A DNA stretch of 15,332 nt from Willaertia magna (GCA_902984215.1 CADWAF010001027.1:1-15332), one strand, 5' to 3'. Shown: positions 1 to 8,449, numbered from the stretch's first letter. Notes: generated by a model from the sequence alone, not told the origin. Made by a program: numbers and translations.

Positions 1-1
1 T

Positions 2-307
2 AATACTGTATTTGACATTGCAGCATTTGACATTCCATCTAATTCATTCCCAATTTTAGGAGTTGCTTTAAACGATGCTGATTTTGGAATGGAAGTTGAA
101 GTTGCTTTTAGTGGAATTGTTGACATTTATTCAAATTTGAAAACTGGAAAGAAATATTATGCTTTAGAATATTATTCATCTAAATCAAACTTGTTAGAGG
201 GCGGTTTAACAGTTTCTGGAACGTTTGGAGATTACGAAGCGGATTTTGTTGGTGTTGCAATTAGTGATAAACAATTGTTATTAAGAAATTTGGAAGATAA
301 AAGATAA
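2..307 (+). CDS. 3' end of a gene: phage tail/surface-protein-like C-terminal domain (partial)
   Basis: An open frame enters from the left edge and ends at TAA 305-307, giving about 101 residues with no start in view. The pattern is PILGVALNDADFG, then VEVAFSGIVDI, then a Lys-Tyr-Tyr turn, then GGLT, then VGVAISDKQLLLR near the end. From family knowledge, this order (GxAL, VxVxxxGxV, GxxYY, GGLT, VGxALSxxELL) resembles small beta-rich C-terminal domains of bacteriophage tail or surface proteins. That match is made by eye and is inference. No membrane segment or signal peptide lies in the visible part. Base composition matches its neighbours, so any transfer from a phage would be old or codon-adapted. 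An AATAAA-like signal and an imperfect A/T hairpin (about 332-352) follow the stop and could form the 3' end. The function is unknown. Confidence 0.6.
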   Translation, partial: NTVFDIAAFDIPSNSFPILGVALNDADFGMEVEVAFSGIVDIYSNLKTGKKYYALEYYSSKSNLLEGGLTVSGTFGDYEADFVGVAISDKQLLLRNLEDKR

Positions 308-414
308 ATTATAATAAAAAAATCTTGTTTTTAAATAAATTTCATTTATTTATTGTAATTATTTAGTTTGTAAAGTTCCTTTCAAAGTTCCCCACAGAAA
401 ATTCCTGTTAAAAA

Positions 415-426
415 ATGTCAAAATAA
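415..426 (+). promoter_or_regulatory. Three-codon upstream ORF before the F-box gene
   Basis: ATG TCA AAA TAA (Met-Ser-Lys-stop) ends 4 bases before the F-box start codon and is in a different frame. Its context AAAAAATGTCAAA is nearly identical to that of the real start at 431, as if the start site had been duplicated 16 bases apart. If the mRNA begins upstream, scanning ribosomes meet this ATG first. That could lower translation or work through re-initiation. The transcription start is not visible, so the role is inference. Confidence 0.35.
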
Positions 427-430
427 AAAA

Positions 431-1984
431 ATGTCAAAGCAAGAAGGTAGCCGTTATTCGTTGCAAAAGAAACGAAGGAAAATAGATCACATATTTTATC
501 CAGATATAATTATTGAAATTTCAAAATATTTTAATAAATTTAAAGATTATTTTAATTTAGCACAAGTAAATAAATATTTTTATGAAATAATGACAAGAGA
601 AAATAATAATTCATTAAATCACTTATTTAAAAATAATATATTTAAATTAAAATATAACACTAAAATTATTCCAAATTATTTATTTAATTTAAATTATTTA
701 AATATTGAAACGTCAATATCAGATATTAATTTTTACCATAAATTAACAAAATTAAAATATTTAAAAATTAATTCAGAATCTTTAATTTTAACAAATAATT
801 ATTTTAAAAATATGACAAATTTAGAAGAATTATATTTTATAAATAATTCTAAACATATTACTGGACAATGTTTACAAAAATTTAAAAATTTAAAAACATT
901 AGAACTCGGGTTTAATTACAAAATAGTTGACAGCGATTTAATGGAATTAAATAATTTAACTAAATTAGACATACAATTTATTTATGATATAAATGGTTCA
1001 TGTTTTAAAAATTTAATAAATTTAACTTCATTAAAGGCAAATGCTAGTTATATTAAAATGGAATATTTAAATTATTTAATTAATTTAAAAGAATTAGTAA
1101 TAAACAATGCGGAGAAATTTACATTAAATTTAGCAACTTTACAAATAATGCCACGTTCAGAAATAATAGATGAAAATTTATATAATTTAAAAAATTTAAA
1201 AAGTTTACAAATAAATAGTTGTGATTCATTTTTGGGTAATTGTTTTATTTATTTACAAAAATTAGAATATTTAAAAGTTAGTTATTGTAAAATTAATGAA
1301 GAAAATTTACAATATTTAACAAATTTAAAAACTTTAATTACTGAAAACACATATCAATCAATTTCAGGAAAATATTTTAATTATTTAAAAAAATTAAAAA
1401 AATTAAAATTTTATCCAAATAGTAAAATTAAAGATGAATATATTAAAGATTTAATAAATTTACAAAGTTTATCTATTCCATTTAATTCTAAATTTACAGG
1501 AAAATATTTAAATAACAATTTAACAAAATTAAATGCCTCAAATACAAAAATTAATGAAAAATATTTATTTCATCTCACAAAATTAAAAAAATTAAATTTA
1601 TCTGATTGTAAAGACATTTCTGGAAATTGTTTTAAATATTTAACATCATTACAAAAATTAAACTTAAATAATGTTCACTTACTAACAGAAAGACATTTGG
1701 ATAATTTAATTAACCTGAAAGAATTATCAATTGATAATATTTATTTTGGTTTATTTTTATTGAAAATGAATAATTTACAAATTTTAGCACCTGAGGGAAG
1801 TTGTATTGGATTTAAAGAAAAGGAAATTTTAGAAATGAAAGAATTAATTAGAAAAGGAAATAAATTTAATGAGGCTGTGAAAATTATTATAGATCAATTA
1901 GAAAAAGAAGGAATACCAAGAGAATATCTTACTTATATTACAAATAACAGCAATGATGACGATGATGAGGATGTAGAATTTTGA
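431..1984 (+). CDS. F-box protein with leucine-rich repeats (517 aa, single exon)
   Basis: This is probably the substrate-recognition subunit of an SCF-type (SKP1-cullin-F-box) ubiquitin ligase. A basic leader (KKRRK) is followed by an F-box-like segment at about residues 19-54, with the usual Pro-Asp-Ile-Ile-Ile-Glu-Ile core and a trailing VNKYFYEIM. Leucine-rich repeats fill about residues 80-465. They alternate two modules: one has a Gly-x-Cys/Tyr-Phe-x-x-Leu pattern, and the other has an acidic Ile-x-x-Glu-x-Leu pattern. The C-terminus is helical and Lys/Glu-rich, and ends in a run of Asp/Glu (DDDDEDVEF). The start at 431 is the first ATG in frame and lies just before the basic leader. 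The frame is intact and ends in TGA. The substrate is unknown. F-box/LRR proteins of this AT-rich style occur in amoebae, fungi and giant viruses, and I cannot say which is closest. Confidence 0.8.
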   Translation: MSKQEGSRYSLQKKRRKIDHIFYPDIIIEISKYFNKFKDYFNLAQVNKYFYEIMTRENNNSLNHLFKNNIFKLKYNTKIIPNYLFNLNYLNIETSISDINFYHKLTKLKYLKINSESLILTNNYFKNMTNLEELYFINNSKHITGQCLQKFKNLKTLELGFNYKIVDSDLMELNNLTKLDIQFIYDINGSCFKNLINLTSLKANASYIKMEYLNYLINLKELVINNAEKFTLNLATLQIMPRSEIIDENLYNLKNLKSLQINSCDSFLGNCFIYLQKLEYLKVSYCKINEENLQYLTNLKTLITENTYQSISGKYFNYLKKLKKLKFYPNSKIKDEYIKDLINLQSLSIPFNSKFTGKYLNNNLTKLNASNTKINEKYLFHLTKLKKLNLSDCKDISGNCFKYLTSLQKLNLNNVHLLTERHLDNLINLKELSIDNIYFGLFLLKMNNLQILAPEGSCIGFKEKEILEMKELIRKGNKFNEAVKIIIDQLEKEGIPREYLTYITNNSNDDDDEDVEF

Positions 1985-2625
1985 TTGCAAAAGATTAATG
2001 CACAAGATTTTAGATAGCGTATAAAGCATTGCCTGAATAATTTATCATTTTTTGTAAAGTTGTGTTGAAAAGATTTTGTTCATTTTGAACAAAAAGAGTT
2101 TACAATGCGAAATTTAATAGAGTAATTACGGTTGCACAAAACAAACTCCCAAAGGCTTAATAAATTGTTATTTTATCCCTCTAAATGTTATTAATTGATT
2201 TGCAGTATTTTCGGTTTTCAACAATAATTATTTGTTCAGAGGACTTTGTAACATTTAAAGTAATGGCTAATCTGTTATCTGAAAGATTCCTTAGATCATT
2301 TTAAAAGTTGTATTAAATAAAAATAATATTCTTGAACATATTAATAATATTTATAATATTTTTAAATAAAATATTATAAAAAATATCTAATTTTTTTACA
2401 ATTAACTTAAAAATAGTAAATAAAAAATATTTTTTTAATTTTTTTCTATAAAATTTAATTATAGAATATAATATATTTTATAAAATCATAAATATTTTTG
2501 ATTAATAGAATATTATTTTTATATTTATTATAATAATAACAAATTATTTTGTATTTTAATTAATTTTAATTTTTAGTGATAAAAATATTTATAAAATTCT
2601 TTAATATAACTATATTTGTATCAGT
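1985..2625. other. AT-rich intergenic spacer with one clear hairpin
   Basis: I see no coding potential on either strand. A perfect 9-bp inverted repeat (TTTTGTTCA / TGAACAAAA, 2074-2094) with a 3-base loop lies about 90 bases past the F-box stop codon, where an mRNA 3' UTR would be. After about 2330 the sequence is nearly pure A/T, with short homopolymer runs. Confidence 0.5.
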
Positions 2626-2730
2626 GAAAATTTTTGTCTAAATTTTTAGTGAAAATTTTTCTTATTGTAAAATTTTCTCCAGTTAAAAATTTTTTATTGT
2701 AAAATTTTCTCTAGTTAAAAATTTTTTCAC
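2626..2730. repeat. 32-bp tandem duplication in a self-complementary AT block
   Basis: Two adjacent copies of a 32-bp unit (2662-2693 and 2694-2725) differ at a single base (CTCCAG versus CTCTAG). The block is flanked by repeats of GTGAAAATTTTT at about 2623 and 2649, and by a reverse copy (CACAAAAAATTTTC) at about 2728. The whole stretch can therefore fold on itself. It lies just upstream of the degenerate integrase gene and could be the edge or a terminal repeat of that element. No matching copy of comparable quality was found on its far side, so this is inference. Confidence 0.5.
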
Positions 2731-2764
2731 AAAAAATTTTCAAGTTGAGTTTTAAAAAAATTAT

Positions 2765-4592
2765 AAAGATATATCTAGTTCTAAATCAATAGATTTTATA
2801 TTTAGAGAAAAACTAAGCTTTAAAAATCTTTCAAAATCAGAACAAGTTAGACAGATTTTATTAAAAGGTAATAAAATAGTAATAACAGCTATAAAAAACT
2901 AAGTATTTAAAGAAACATGTAAAAAATTATGAATTACGTAATGGTGAATTATATATAAATATTGGTCAGGTAGTAGAAAAGAAAGTATTAAAGAATTTAT
3001 TAAGAAATGATGAAAAATTATTAAATAAAGAAATTATTAGTTCATAAAAAGGTGTACATTTTGAAGTAGTAAAAGAAAAAGAAGAAAAATAGCAAAAAGT
3101 ACATACTAAAAAAGAAATTATTGAAAAAATTCATAAATTCTATAATAAAGAATATCAATTTGTATATGATAAAATTATTAGTAAATTTAAAGAACTTGAT
3201 TGGTACTTATTTGGTAAATAAAGTATTATTGAATATTTTATTAAAACTTGTAAATTCTATAATGAAAATAAAAATCTATTCTTTAAATTCATCCCAAAAA
3301 TAGCTAAAAAAATTATAATTCTAAAATAACCATGTTCATTATTATTTTTAGATTGTTTTGATAAGTCTTTTTATAAAAGTTTTAGCTATTATATTTGTTT
3401 TGTTAATACATTTACTAAAAAAGTATAAATAAATGCAATTAAAAAGAAAGATGATATTATTATTGTTGTTAATATTAAAAAACTTAAAGAGCAATTAGAA
3501 GTAGATGGATATAATAATTTAAAAATTAAAATGAATAATGGATCAGAATTTAATAATAATAAAGTTAAACTATATTGTAAAACTAAAGGAATAGAATTTA
3601 CTTTTAAAATATCTAATGTACTTTAAAGACAAATACTAGTAAAAAAAATTAACAAAACTATTAAAACAGCTTTAAAAAACTCTATTAAGCTTGATAATAA
3701 GAATTGGATTTAAAGTTTAAATGGTGTAGTTGAAAAATATAATGATTGTATTTATTTAATAACACAATATTCACCAAATTTTTTATATTCAACATTTATA
3801 AATAAAACATTTAACACAATAAAAGAAAAATTAAACCATATTATTAACATTAAAACATTAAAAGAAAAAATAATTAATAATATTATTAAACATAAAAATT
3901 AAAACAATAAAACTTACCTTGTTGATAATGAAATATTTAAAATAGATATTATGATTAGAATATCTTATTATTTAATTATTAAACGTTTTTCTGTATTAAA
4001 TGAAGGTTTATGGGTAAAAAAAGATGTTATTATTTCAGTTAATTTAAATAATACTTATAATATTAAATAGCAAAAAACAAGTAAATAAAGAATTACAGAA
4101 TTTTTTAATGAAAATATTCATAGAAGTTCTTTAAAGATTTATAATTTTAAAGAAGATTCATTATTAAGAATGAATGAAGAAAATAATAATGATGATGAAA
4201 ACAATAATGATGATAATGAAAATAATAATAATAATGATAATGAAAATAATGATAATAATGATAATAATAAAAATAATAATGATAATAATAATGAAAACAA
4301 TAATGATAATGATGATGAAAATAATAATGATGAAAATAATGATAATGATGATGAAAATAATAATAATAATAATAACAGAATAAAAAATAAAAATATTAGT
4401 GTAACTGAATTGAATAATAATAATTTAAATAATACTTACAATTCTATTGTTTCTAGTGAATCATTTATGGATGAAGATATTAATTTAAATAAAAGAAAAC
4501 ATAATGATGATTGTTTAATAGAAGAAAAAGAAGAAATTGAATTAATATTAATTAGAAAAAAATGTCTATTAAGAAGAGTAAAAAATAAATAA
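2765..4592 (+). pseudogene. Decayed retroelement integrase (rve family) with Asn/Asp-rich tail
   Basis: One reading frame is followed from about 2925 to 4592. A short upstream part in another frame (2765-2920) joins at an A-run frameshift. Order: a degenerate zinc-binding-like segment (about 3100-3270, ending in a Thr-Cys-Lys-Phe-Tyr turn), then an integrase core. The core shows LDCFDKSFYK for the first Asp, MNNGSEFNNN where the second Asp should be (Asp to Asn), and KKINKTIK where the catalytic Glu should be (Glu to Lys). It goes on with NW...VVEKYND and a typical integrase C-terminal region. About ten in-frame stops (for example 3045, 3090, 3219, 3327, 4086) plus the frameshift and lost triad mean it is inactive. 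The tail 4170-4380 is a long Asn/Asp/Glu low-complexity tract. A Ty3/gypsy-type retroelement is most likely; a Maverick-type integrase is the alternative. Confidence 0.7.
4170..4380 (+). repeat. AAT/GAT/GAA trinucleotide tract encoding Asn/Asp/Glu
   Basis: About 210 bases consist almost wholly of AAT, AAC, GAT and GAA triplets in the integrase frame, giving runs of Asn broken by Asp and Glu. It remains in phase with the integrase and with the more complex tail after it (ending KKCLLRRVKNK), so it grew by in-frame repeat expansion. Low-complexity Asn tracts of this kind are common in very AT-rich eukaryotes. Confidence 0.7.
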
Positions 4593-5352
4593 ATAAATAA
4601 ACAACTTACTTATTGTGTTTATTGTTTAATAATTGATTGAAAATATTTATTATTATTTTAAAACTAATAAAATTAAAATATCAAATTATAATATTATAGA
4701 CCACTAAATAATGTATCTATAATGATTTAGCACTATTTTTAATACAATTAAACATTAAATAACACATTCAAAGGACTAAAAATCTTAACTAAGCTGAAGG
4801 TTGTTGGTTGAAGTGTTATTTTTTTTAAAAAAATTTTATAGATAAAAAAATTAACAAGAAATTTTTTAACAAATAAAAAAATTATTTAGAAAATTTTTTT
4901 CCTTTTAATAGAAAGAAAATTTTCATTGCTACAATATTTCTTAATAAAAACTTTATATTTTACATAATAATTTTTTTTTGAATTTTTAATATTATGATTA
5001 GAAAAAAATATGTTAATATAAATAATTATAATAAATAATTATTTTTTTTATAAATAAATTAATTTTTAACATAATTAATAATATTATTAATTAATTTAAT
5101 TAATAATTTAATATTATTAAATGATGTTTTGATTTTAATAATAATATTTTAATAAAATTTAAAAATTTAAAAAATTAATTAAAAAATTAATTTAAAACAA
5201 TTTATTGATAATCTTATTTAAAATAATATATATAATTAATTAAATATTTTTATTAAAATATAAACTATTTTATATTATATTTTAATTAGCTAATTTTATT
5301 AATAAAATTAAAATTAATCAATAAAAAAAATTTATAATATTAATTTTATAAT
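4593..5352. other. Gene-free AT-rich spacer
   Basis: I see no supported gene, RNA or well-defined repeat here. The composition is nearly all A/T from about 4830 onward, with many short TTAATTAA-like palindromes. A slightly more complex patch at about 4690-4810 holds no open frame that I recognise. The stretch separates the dead integrase from the truncated importin-alpha copy and may contain the far edge of the retroelement. Confidence 0.5.
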
Positions 5353-5875
5353 ATTATACATAACCAACCTAATATTTCCATATTAAGAGATACCACTTAT
5401 ATGCTAGTACATATATTTTGTAAAAAACTATTACTTGATAAAAATTTAAATAATAGTACTATTTTTACTTTAGTACAATTATTTATTAATGATAACGATA
5501 AAGAAGTAATTAGTAACTCTATATAAGCATTATCTTATTATACTGAAAATTCAAATGATCGAGTTCAAGAGTTAATTAATTTTGATGGTGTTTGTAAAAG
5601 ATTAGTGACATTATTGACACATCAAAATAATTCAATTGTAAAACCTATATTAAAAATTGTTAGAAATATTTCATGTGGTGACGATTTACAAACAGAAAGT
5701 ATTGTAAATAATGACACAAATGTTTTAAATGGTTTATTACAATTATTGTCACATAAAAAGATTAAAATAAGAAAAGAAGTATGTTGGATTATTTCAAATA
5801 TAATTAAAGCAAATAAACAAGGAAGAATTTAGTTAGTAATTGAGGCAAAAATAATATCTAAAATTATTACAACCC
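5353..5875 (+). pseudogene. Importin alpha pseudogene, first part (middle ARM repeats)
   Basis: Importin alpha carries nuclear-localisation-signal cargo to the nuclear pore. The frame reads NQPNISILRDTTYMLVHIFC, then a repeat ending ALSYYTENSNDRVQ, then GVCKRLVTLL, GDDLQTESIV and RKEVCWIISNI, then ANKQGRI-stop-LVIEAKIIS. These align well with the middle ARM repeats of importin alpha (family patterns NPPLLRNATWTLSN, ALSYLSDGSNDR, GNKEQIQAVIEANII). It is broken by TAA 5524-5526 (next to the conserved Ala-Leu-Ser, where Trp is usual) and TAG 5830-5832 (where Gln is usual). The importin-beta-binding domain and first ARM repeats are missing on the left. Homology stops at about 5872 and resumes at about 7424, past inserted DNA. 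Confidence 0.85.
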
Positions 5876-5879
5876 GATA

Positions 5880-6353
5880 AACTTTTTCCGATCAGATTTT
5901 TGGCATTTTTTGCACAATTTTGGTTGCAGAAGTACCTTTTTGTCACTAATATCTGACGTTCTAAAAAATGAGAGTGCAGAAATGTGTGTCAGAAAGGTAC
6001 TTTTGACTTTTAAATTTTTCAAAAAATTTAAAGCAGATCTAAAATTTCTAGAGTTTTTTTTCGCTCATTTCTAACCAGCTAAAAAATCCAATTTGTATAT
6101 AATTTTGCCATCAATTACCGATCATCATGTAGAAAAAGCATTGTAATAAATAAAAATATATAGCCTATGGCCCATCTCTCTAGTACTCCCGCCATCTCTA
6201 TGTACTATTTGTAGTACTTTACAAAAGGTCAATCTTATTCAAGCTTAAATCTTTTATTCATTTTTTTTTGTTTTTTTTATTTTTTTTGTGGCAGATTCGA
6301 ATCCAGGACTATGAGTTTGTAATCCTGCGTCTCTCCAACTGAGCCACTGTTTC
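5880..6353 (-). mobile_element. tRNA-derived SINE-like element, copy 1
   Basis: Read on the minus strand, the element starts near 6353 with GAAACAG followed by a perfect RNA polymerase III A box (TGGCTCAGTTGG). A B-box-like GGATTCGAATC lies about 40 bases on, giving a tRNA-like head at 6288-6353. The head has tRNA spacing, but its stems are imperfect, so it is not a functional tRNA. A T-rich (A-rich in sense) spacer and a roughly 400-base body follow down to about 5880. The body shares with the element at 8741-9205 the words GCTCATT...CCAGCTAA and TAATAAA...GGCC, and a tail of repeated TCTGA/CAGAA words. It lies inside the importin-alpha reading frame. The exact left end and target duplication are unresolved. 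Confidence 0.6.
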
Positions 6354-6711
6354 ATTTGATTATTATTCATTAATACAAATAACGTCTTATGAAGTTTACA
6401 TCCAGAAACAAAGCAGTCTCAAAAAATACAATGTCCTCAATTCAAATAAAAATAAAAAAAATAAAAATCTAATTCCTAATGCCGTTAAAAAAAAATAAAA
6501 ATAATAAAAAATCTAATTCCAAATAATTTCTGTAATTTTTTAAACAATTTCTAAAAAACAAACACACCCAACAACAACATTCAATGCAACAACTAGTACT
6601 TCCGAAAGGTGTTTTAGTTTGAAAATTAAGAAATTATTGTTTCAAGTTTAATAATTTAATAGTAATATGTACAATAATTCATATATATTATATATTTTGT
6701 GGATAAATGAA
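6354..6711. repeat. Spacer inside the importin-alpha insertion, with short direct and inverted repeats
   Basis: No gene is visible. The word AAAAATCTAATTCC occurs twice, 44 bases apart (6463-6476 and 6507-6520), within A-rich sequence. The 20-mer at 6421-6440 is a reverse complement (19 of 20 bases) of 7276-7295, making an inverted pair about 875 bases across. Confidence 0.5.
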
Positions 6712-7035
6712 TTAAAAAATTATAATAAAAAAAGCCATTAGATGACTAGCAGTTGTAGTTGTTAGATTAGTTGGAGTAGCTTATTGTTTAATAGTCTTAT
6801 TATTGGTTAAATATGAAACATGAGTTGGAACATTAGCAAAAAACAAGCTATATTTAATATCTTGCTTTATAGTAATATTATTATTTACAAAATTGAATAA
6901 ATTACTTGTACAATTACTTGTATTAGTTGAAGAAGTTACGGAATGAATTGAAGAAACACTAGTAGTTGAAACAATGCTAACAATATTAATACTAATAATA
7001 TTAGTTAACTTACTTCTAAAGTAATGTTCTTGAAA
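6712..7035 (-). pseudogene. Possible remnant: Ser/Thr-rich protein with hydrophobic C-terminus
   Basis: The minus-strand frame from 7035 down to the TAA at 6712-6714 is open for 84 codons, has one TAA (6781-6783), then continues for 22 codons. The product is rich in Ser, Thr and Asn, with several Asn-x-Ser/Thr sites (for example NTSNCTSN and NNITIK). It ends in a Thr-rich run followed by a short hydrophobic tail (LMAFFIIIF), which recalls a GPI-anchored surface protein. Upstream the same style continues in other frames (VSGNFKNITLE at about 7040), which suggests decay by frameshift. No start codon is visible. It lies between the inverted repeats at 6421 and 7276. It could also be chance composition, so the call is weak. 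Confidence 0.3.
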
Positions 7036-7246
7036 TTACCAGAAACTGAAGAAGAAAAGAAGAAGAATTGGAAATACTACTGAAATAATTGGTGTGAAAT
7101 TTAACTTTAAAAATCAATCAACTACTAATACTACTGGCATCACAGGTACAAGAAAAATCTATACTATGCTAGAAACGTTTAAAACTTTCAAACAAAAGTT
7201 GAAATATCTAAAAGTTTATTATTGGTTTTGGTGAATGAAGGTTTTT

Positions 7247-7420
7247 GGACATTGTGTTTTTTACAATTTTTAATTTTGAAGACATTGTATTTTTTTTCAA
7301 ACTTTTAAGACATTGCGATTTTTTAGCATAAAAACTTAAAAATAAAGGCCTCCAGAAAATAAAAATCAGAAGTACTTTTCTGCCACTAGAAATCTGGAGT
7401 AGAAAAAAAATCTGCAAAAA
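7247..7420. repeat. Third SINE-like fragment and GACATTG repeats at the right edge of the insertion
   Basis: The word GACATTG followed by a T-run occurs three times (at 7248, 7281 and 7309). Then AAAAATAAAGGCC matches the body of the element at 8741-9205, and CAGAAGTACTTTTCTGCCACTA closely matches a stretch at about 5925 in copy 1. TCTGCAAAAAATGAG follows and runs straight into resumed importin-alpha coding at about 7424. This looks like a fragment of the same repeat family forming the right border of the foreign DNA. Confidence 0.45.
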
Positions 7421-7813
7421 ATGAGTTTACCGAGAATAATTTCTGATGAAAATGAAGATTTAAATGTTAAAATTAATGCAATGTGGATAATTAATGGTAT
7501 ATTTTCAAATGGAAGAAAAGACCAAATTGACCATGTTGTTAAAGATTTAGGATGTTTATTATCAGTTGTAAATTTATTAGAGAATTGTAAAGATTATAAT
7601 TTATTATATGATATAATGGATACATTATTAGTATTATTTGATTCTGGAGATAATTTTAAAGAAAATAATAATTCTATTAATCCATATATTGAATGTATGG
7701 AAAGTTGTGATGGATTTGAAAAAGTTAGATTTTATTCTAACTATAGTGTTCTTGAAATTACGGATTTTATATTTGTAATATTAGAATATCAGAATGAAAT
7801 GGACATAAAGTAA
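7421..7813 (+). pseudogene. Importin alpha pseudogene, last part (final ARM repeats and C-terminus)
   Basis: Coding homology resumes as PRIISDENEDLNVKINAMWI, then IINGIFSNGRKDQI and LGCLLSVVNLL. The end is INPYIECMESCDGFEKVRF and a last helix before TAA 7811-7813. This matches the end of importin alpha (family pattern KKEAxWAISNATSGG, then a Gly-Cys-hydrophobic repeat start, then a Glu-x-x-Gly-hydrophobic-Asp/Glu-Lys-Ile final repeat). It is in a different frame from the 5353-5875 part and separated from it by about 1.55 kb. The two parts meet within one or two codons of where the family alignment requires, so the foreign DNA was inserted cleanly. The ATG at 7421 lies at the repeat border and is probably not a real start. 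Splicing out the insertion cannot be excluded, but no good GT...AG pair sits at the seam. Confidence 0.8.
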
Positions 7814-7914
7814 AATATTTGACTTTTTTCAATGCATAGTATAAAAACCGGCAAACTATAAATTAAACATAAATAATAACGTTTATTCTTCTCTATAGAT
7901 ACCTCGTGTGACAG

Positions 7915-8166
7915 AGAATTATTTGTGCATATAAAAGTGTAAAAGAAGATAATGGTATTAAAATATTAAAACATTAAATATTTATGGAATTGATTTTATT
8001 AAATAACGAACACTTGATTCTTGTCAGCCTTAGTGTTGTGAAAGATATTGTTAAGGAAAATTATAAACTTTGTAAAATTTACTTTACATTTGTTGTTAAT
8101 GCTAGATAGAACAATGAATTTAATAATGGCTCACTTTGTGTTTTTATATTACATTTAATTAAATAA
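7915..8166 (+). pseudogene. Unidentified coding remnant (helical-repeat-like), two internal stops
   Basis: One frame stays protein-like for 83 codons but for a TAA (7975-7977) and a TAG (8107-8109). The first part reads CAYKSVKEDNGIKILKH and the second LSVVKDIVKENYKLCKIYF. The end is FNNGSLCVF, before TAA 8164-8166. The Lys-Ser-Val-x-x-x-Asn-Gly-Ile-Lys-hydrophobic-Leu pattern recalls starts of armadillo/HEAT-like helices, but I do not recognise the family. It begins about 100 bases after the importin-alpha end. Chance is possible, but the charged/hydrophobic spacing differs from the A/T spacer around it. Confidence 0.3.
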
Positions 8167-8449
8167 ATAAATAAATTTAAATGTACATTTTTATTAAACT
8201 ATAAAAAATAAAAAATAAATTGTTTAAATTTAAGTAAAATTTAAAAAATTAATTTAATTTAAAAATATATTTCTTCTAATTTAAAATCCGTTAATTATTA
8301 GGAGATAATTGACGTATTTTTAATTGTTAACTGTTCATGAGAAGTCAAAGCTTTTTCGTTGTCACAAATGTTTAAACTAATATTTTTATTTAATAGAATT
8401 ATTGTAATTTACAGTGGTAATATAGTATACTATCATGTGATAACTCTGT
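8167..8449. other. AT-rich spacer
   Basis: It starts with a short TAAA/AAAT tandem run (about 8157-8178) and holds no supported gene. It would be the 3' flank of the minus-strand basic protein frame that ends at 8450. Confidence 0.5.

Noticed and set aside
4170..4380. CRISPR-like or satellite array
   Set aside because: The repeats are simple in-frame triplets without unit-length repeats or unique spacers.
4174..4383. Met/Ile-rich frame in the low-complexity tract
   Set aside because: It is the AAT/GAT triplet repeat read in another phase. The Asn/Asp phase continues the integrase frame.
2600..4990. Terminal repeats (LTR or inverted) bounding the integrase element
   Set aside because: Only short GAAAATTTTC-type words recur on both sides (about 2650 and 4915). 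In DNA this AT-rich they are expected by chance.
6288..6353. A functional tRNA gene on the minus strand
   Set aside because: The A box is perfect, but the T stem has mismatches and the anticodon arm does not form a normal 5-bp stem with a 7-base loop. It is better seen as a SINE head.
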